A DNA stretch of 53,785 nucleotides, from assembly GCA_910579265.1 (NCBI GenBank), contig CAJTTE010000017.1, positions 1-53,785 of the forward strand. Reading direction: 5' to 3'. The translations under genes were made by a program, and so were the position numbers. Below, piece by piece: positions 51,589 to 53,785 of the stretch. The notes under the pieces were generated by a model. That model was not told where the DNA came from and did no database searches. It saw only the letters and a program-made list of their open reading frames with translations. Source of the DNA: an uncultured Ruminiclostridium sp. Its GTDB lineage: Bacteria > Bacillota > Clostridia > Oscillospirales > Ruminococcaceae. The first letter of the stretch is position 1. The number at the start of each line of letters is the position of its first letter.

Positions 51589-52959
51589 TCATGCATTAAT
51601 TTTCGGCAAAGCGTCAAGTCCGGCCTTAAGATCTTCATCAGTAGGAATATAATCGCTCATCTCGCCATCATTGAATCTCTGATAAGCGACCATATCAAAA
51701 TAACCCGTACCAGTAAGACCGAAAAGAATGGTTTTTTCTTCTCCCGTTTCCTTACACTTAAGAGCTTCGTCAATTGCGACACGTATAGCGTGACTGCTTT
51801 CCGGGGCGGGAAGGATCCCTTCTATTCTCGCGAACTTTTCTGCCGCCTCAAATACCGAAGTCTGCTCAACGGATCTTGCGCTCATGAGCCCGTCGTCGTA
51901 AAGCTGTGACAATACGCTGCTCATACCGTGATACCGCAGTCCGCCTGCATGGTTAGCCGAAGGAATAAAGCTGCTTCCTAAGGTGTACATTTTTGCCAAA
52001 GGACACACCATTCCCGTATCACAAAAATCATAAGCATATCTTCCCCTTGTAAGGCTGGGACAAGACGCCGGTTCAACGGCAATAAACTCATAATCCGCTT
52101 CTCCCCTGAGCTTTTCACCCATAAAAGGCGAGATTAAACCGCCGAGATTAGATCCTCCTCCGGCACATCCGATTATTATATCAGGTTTAACGCCGTATTT
52201 ATCCAAAGCCGCCTTTGCCTCAAGACCGATAACGGATTGATGAAGCAGCACCTGAGATAAAACCGAACCTAAAACATAACGGTATCCCTCGCTCTTGACC
52301 GCGGTCTCAACGGCCTCGGAGATAGCACAGCCGAGGCTTCCTGTCGTATCCGGGTGCTCTGCAAGTATTTTTCTGCCAACCTCCGTAGTAGATGAAGGTG
52401 AGGGAGTCACATCTGCGCCATAGGTCCTCATGACCTCGCGCCTGAAAGGCTTCTGCTCATAAGAGCATTTCACCATATAAACCTTGCAGTCAAGTCCGAG
52501 ATATGCGCAGGCCATTGAAAGCGCAGTACCCCATTGTCCGGCTCCTGTCTCGGTAGTCACGCCCTTTAAGCCCTGTTCCTTGGCATAATAGGCCTGTGCA
52601 ATAGCGCTGTTCAGCTTATGGCTTCCCGATGTGTTGTTTCCCTCAAACTTGTAATAAATCTTAGCGGGAGTATCAAGCTCTTTTTCTAAACAATACGCTC
52701 TTACAAGAGGTGCGGGACGGTACATCTTATAAAAATCTCTGATTTCCTGAGGGATATCGATATATGGTGTGGTATCATCCAGCTCCTGCTTGGCAAGCTC
52801 CGTACAGAAAACCCCGGAAAGCTCCTCCAGAGTCATAGGCTTTTGCGTACCGGGATTAAGCAAGGGCGCCGGCTTATTTTTCATATCCGCCCTGACATTA
52901 TACCACTGTTTAGGGATCTCGTTTTCTGATAAGTAAATTTTGTAGGGTATCTTTTCCAT
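51589..52959 (-). CDS. trpB: Tryptophan synthase beta-like protein, TrpB2 type
   Basis: 456 aa PLP enzyme that condenses indole with serine. The SGSHKLNSAIAQAYY motif carries the Schiff-base Lys115. ETGAGQWGTALSMAC and GCAGGGSNLGG (phosphate cup) follow, with C-terminal ILFGLTGTGYFD. Greater length and N-terminal extension (IPKQWYNVRADMKNKP and onward) mark the TrpB2 group, which usually lacks an adjacent trpA, as here. A Trp-specific T-box lies upstream (53334-53656), supporting tryptophan-responsive control. The ribosome site is GAAAGGA. Confidence 0.94.
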   Translation of the reverse strand: MEKIPYKIYLSENEIPKQWYNVRADMKNKPAPLLNPGTQKPMTLEELSGVFCTELAKQELDDTTPYIDIPQEIRDFYKMYRPAPLVRAYCLEKELDTPAKIYYKFEGNNTSGSHKLNSAIAQAYYAKEQGLKGVTTETGAGQWGTALSMACAYLGLDCKVYMVKCSYEQKPFRREVMRTYGADVTPSPSSTTEVGRKILAEHPDTTGSLGCAISEAVETAVKSEGYRYVLGSVLSQVLLHQSVIGLEAKAALDKYGVKPDIIIGCAGGGSNLGGLISPFMGEKLRGEADYEFIAVEPASCPSLTRGRYAYDFCDTGMVCPLAKMYTLGSSFIPSANHAGGLRYHGMSSVLSQLYDDGLMSARSVEQTSVFEAAEKFARIEGILPAPESSHAIRVAIDEALKCKETGEEKTILFGLTGTGYFDMVAYQRFNDGEMSDYIPTDEDLKAGLDALPKINA

Positions 52960-53181
52960 AATCGTTTTCCTTTCTTTGTTAAAATTATATTACAACGGGT
53001 CGACCCCTTTGTTGCCGTTAATCCGGATATCAAAATGCTTGGCTGTAATAGAAACGGTCTTATCTGAACTTATATGATATTATCACACCTCGGAAAAAAC
53101 CGTATGACCGTAAATACCCGCGTTTACCCGTCCACTGATCTGTCAGGGCGCGCTGCAATTCCTTAAAGGCCGCTGCGTCAG

Positions 53182-53310
53182 CTAAAAGCTGCCGTCGATC
53201 GCTTTTCCCGCAGCAGCCGAAACCGCTGAACAAACAAAAATTCCTGCCGTTATTACGTCTTTTCCGAATGCTCCTGCCGTTAAAGATAAAAAATAAAATA
53301 ACCGAATCAT
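53182..53310 (-). CDS. Possible 42-residue small protein between the T-box and trpB
   Basis: A 42-codon frame begins MIRLFYFLSLTAG and ends GKAIDGSF. It is hydrophobic and Ala/Gly-rich with a repeated ITAG/LTAG word that comes from a duplicated TAACGGCAGGA DNA motif. No good ribosome site is present and it contains no Trp codon. An overlapping 87-codon frame (53060-53323) looks less protein-like. It may be a remnant or chance frame. Confidence 0.25.
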   Translation of the reverse strand: MIRLFYFLSLTAGAFGKDVITAGIFVCSAVSAAAGKAIDGSF

Positions 53311-53333
53311 AATGCACCGTCAAATTGAATCAA

Positions 53334-53656
53334 ATACAAAAAATCCTGTCCCAATTACATAGGACAGGATATAATTCCTGCGGTGCCACCTAAATTCGCC
53401 GTACAGCGCACTCAACATCACATACTACGCAAGAAAGCATAACCGATAAAACCGTTTACAATAAAACACAGGTTATGAGATCAAACACACATATGCTATC
53501 CGATATAACGGTCGGCTCCCGTCTCCCCTAATGCGGTAAAAAATTCAGCCGCCCTCGGTTCGCCCTCGCAAGCCCATTCAATTTCACCCCGAATCCGTCT
53601 TGCACCTACCGACGGCTCTCTGTACCCGGTTTCATGAAATCTACTATCCTTGCTCA
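53334..53656 (-). promoter_or_regulatory. T-box riboswitch, tryptophan specifier (TGG)
   Basis: On the minus strand: Stem I closes with GCAAG (53649-53653) and CTTGC (53568-53572), with the AGAGAG motif at 53616-53621. The specifier loop reads GAA-TGG-G with TGG at 53574-53576. The T-box core AGGTGGCACCGC lies at about 53380-53391. The terminator arms ATCCTGTCC and GGACAGGAT (53343-53370) are followed by a T run. Uncharged tRNA-Trp should favour readthrough into trpB. Confidence 0.92.
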
Positions 53657-53675
53657 ACAGTTATTTTATGCTATC

Positions 53676-53704
53676 ATAATATCACATTTTAACTGATCTG
53701 TCAA
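53676..53704 (-). promoter_or_regulatory. Promoter of the T-box-trpB unit
   Basis: Minus strand TTGACA (53699-53704), 17 bp spacer, TATTAT (53676-53681), about 15 bp upstream of the T-box Stem I. The last 80 bp of the window hold nothing else recognisable. Confidence 0.82.
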
Positions 53705-53785
53705 GGGTATATTAAAAAAATTTTATTTTTTTTTGTAGAGCTACAATAGATATTGGACAATCGAAAAAAAGATATTGAGAGAAAG

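Noticed and set aside
51387..51599. 70-codon plus-strand frame next to trpB
   Set aside because: No ribosome site or recognisable motif, and it runs into the antisense of the trpB end.
53060..53323. 87-codon frame upstream of trpB
   Set aside because: No ribosome site and unusual Arg/Gly/Phe composition; a different frame in the same DNA looks slightly more protein-like but is also weak.

Overview
The window reads as chromosomal DNA of a low-to-moderate GC Gram-positive anaerobe of the class Clostridia, most likely an Oscillospiraceae/Ruminococcaceae gut or rumen bacterium. This is inferred from four things: a Firmicutes-type dcw cluster with a PASTA-bearing class B PBP, meso-DAP-type MurE, the gdpP-rplI-dnaB and tilS-hpt-ftsH gene orders, and a Trp-specific T-box. 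An intracellular GH10 xylanase fits a plant-fibre habitat. No tRNA, rRNA, CRISPR array, prophage or intact transposase gene was recognised.

Layout: from 340 to 43455 every recognised gene is on the minus strand. Read in the direction of transcription (high to low coordinates), this block holds: a sugar nucleotidyltransferase/phosphomannomutase-like fusion; RNase J; GdpP; a lipoprotein; RplI; DnaB; TilS; Hpt; FtsH; TrmL; DegV; a DUF1877 protein; Pgk; a pentapeptide / SMI1-KNR4 / pentapeptide cassette; TpiA; GpmI; a two-gene SNF2-like/Hsp90-like ATPase operon; and a division and cell-wall cluster mraZ-rsmH-ftsL-spoVD/ftsI-murE-mraY-ftsW-murG-murA-ftsQ. From 43671 to 48666 genes are on the plus strand (Se/S carrier-like protein, cysteine-desulfurase-like enzyme, diacylglycerol kinase-like enzyme, two DUF4261-like proteins). 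From 49046 to the end they are minus again (GH10 xylanase, TrpB2, T-box).

The intergenic DNA is unusually rich in repeats. I distinguish four dispersed families (A, 3 copies; B, 4 copies; C, 3 copies plus a possible fourth; D, 2 copies), most with terminal inverted repeats. There is also a 3.8-copy tandem array of a ~230 bp unit between ftsW and murG, and two arrays of a ~104 bp hairpin unit whose stems show a compensatory change. Family C differs from the MITE-like families: all copies lie upstream of genes in the same orientation relative to transcription, contain a hairpin preserved despite sequence change, and in the pgk case almost fill the predicted 5' UTR.

The best candidates for undescribed biology are (1) the coupled Hsp90/sacsin-like plus degenerate SNF2-like ATPase pair at 15170-20115, (2) the family C leader-like RNA element, (3) the 230 bp tandem array with an invariant GNRA hairpin, and (4) the immunity-like cassette inserted in the pgk-tpiA-gpmI operon. 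All functional statements are from reading sequence only; no database search was possible.
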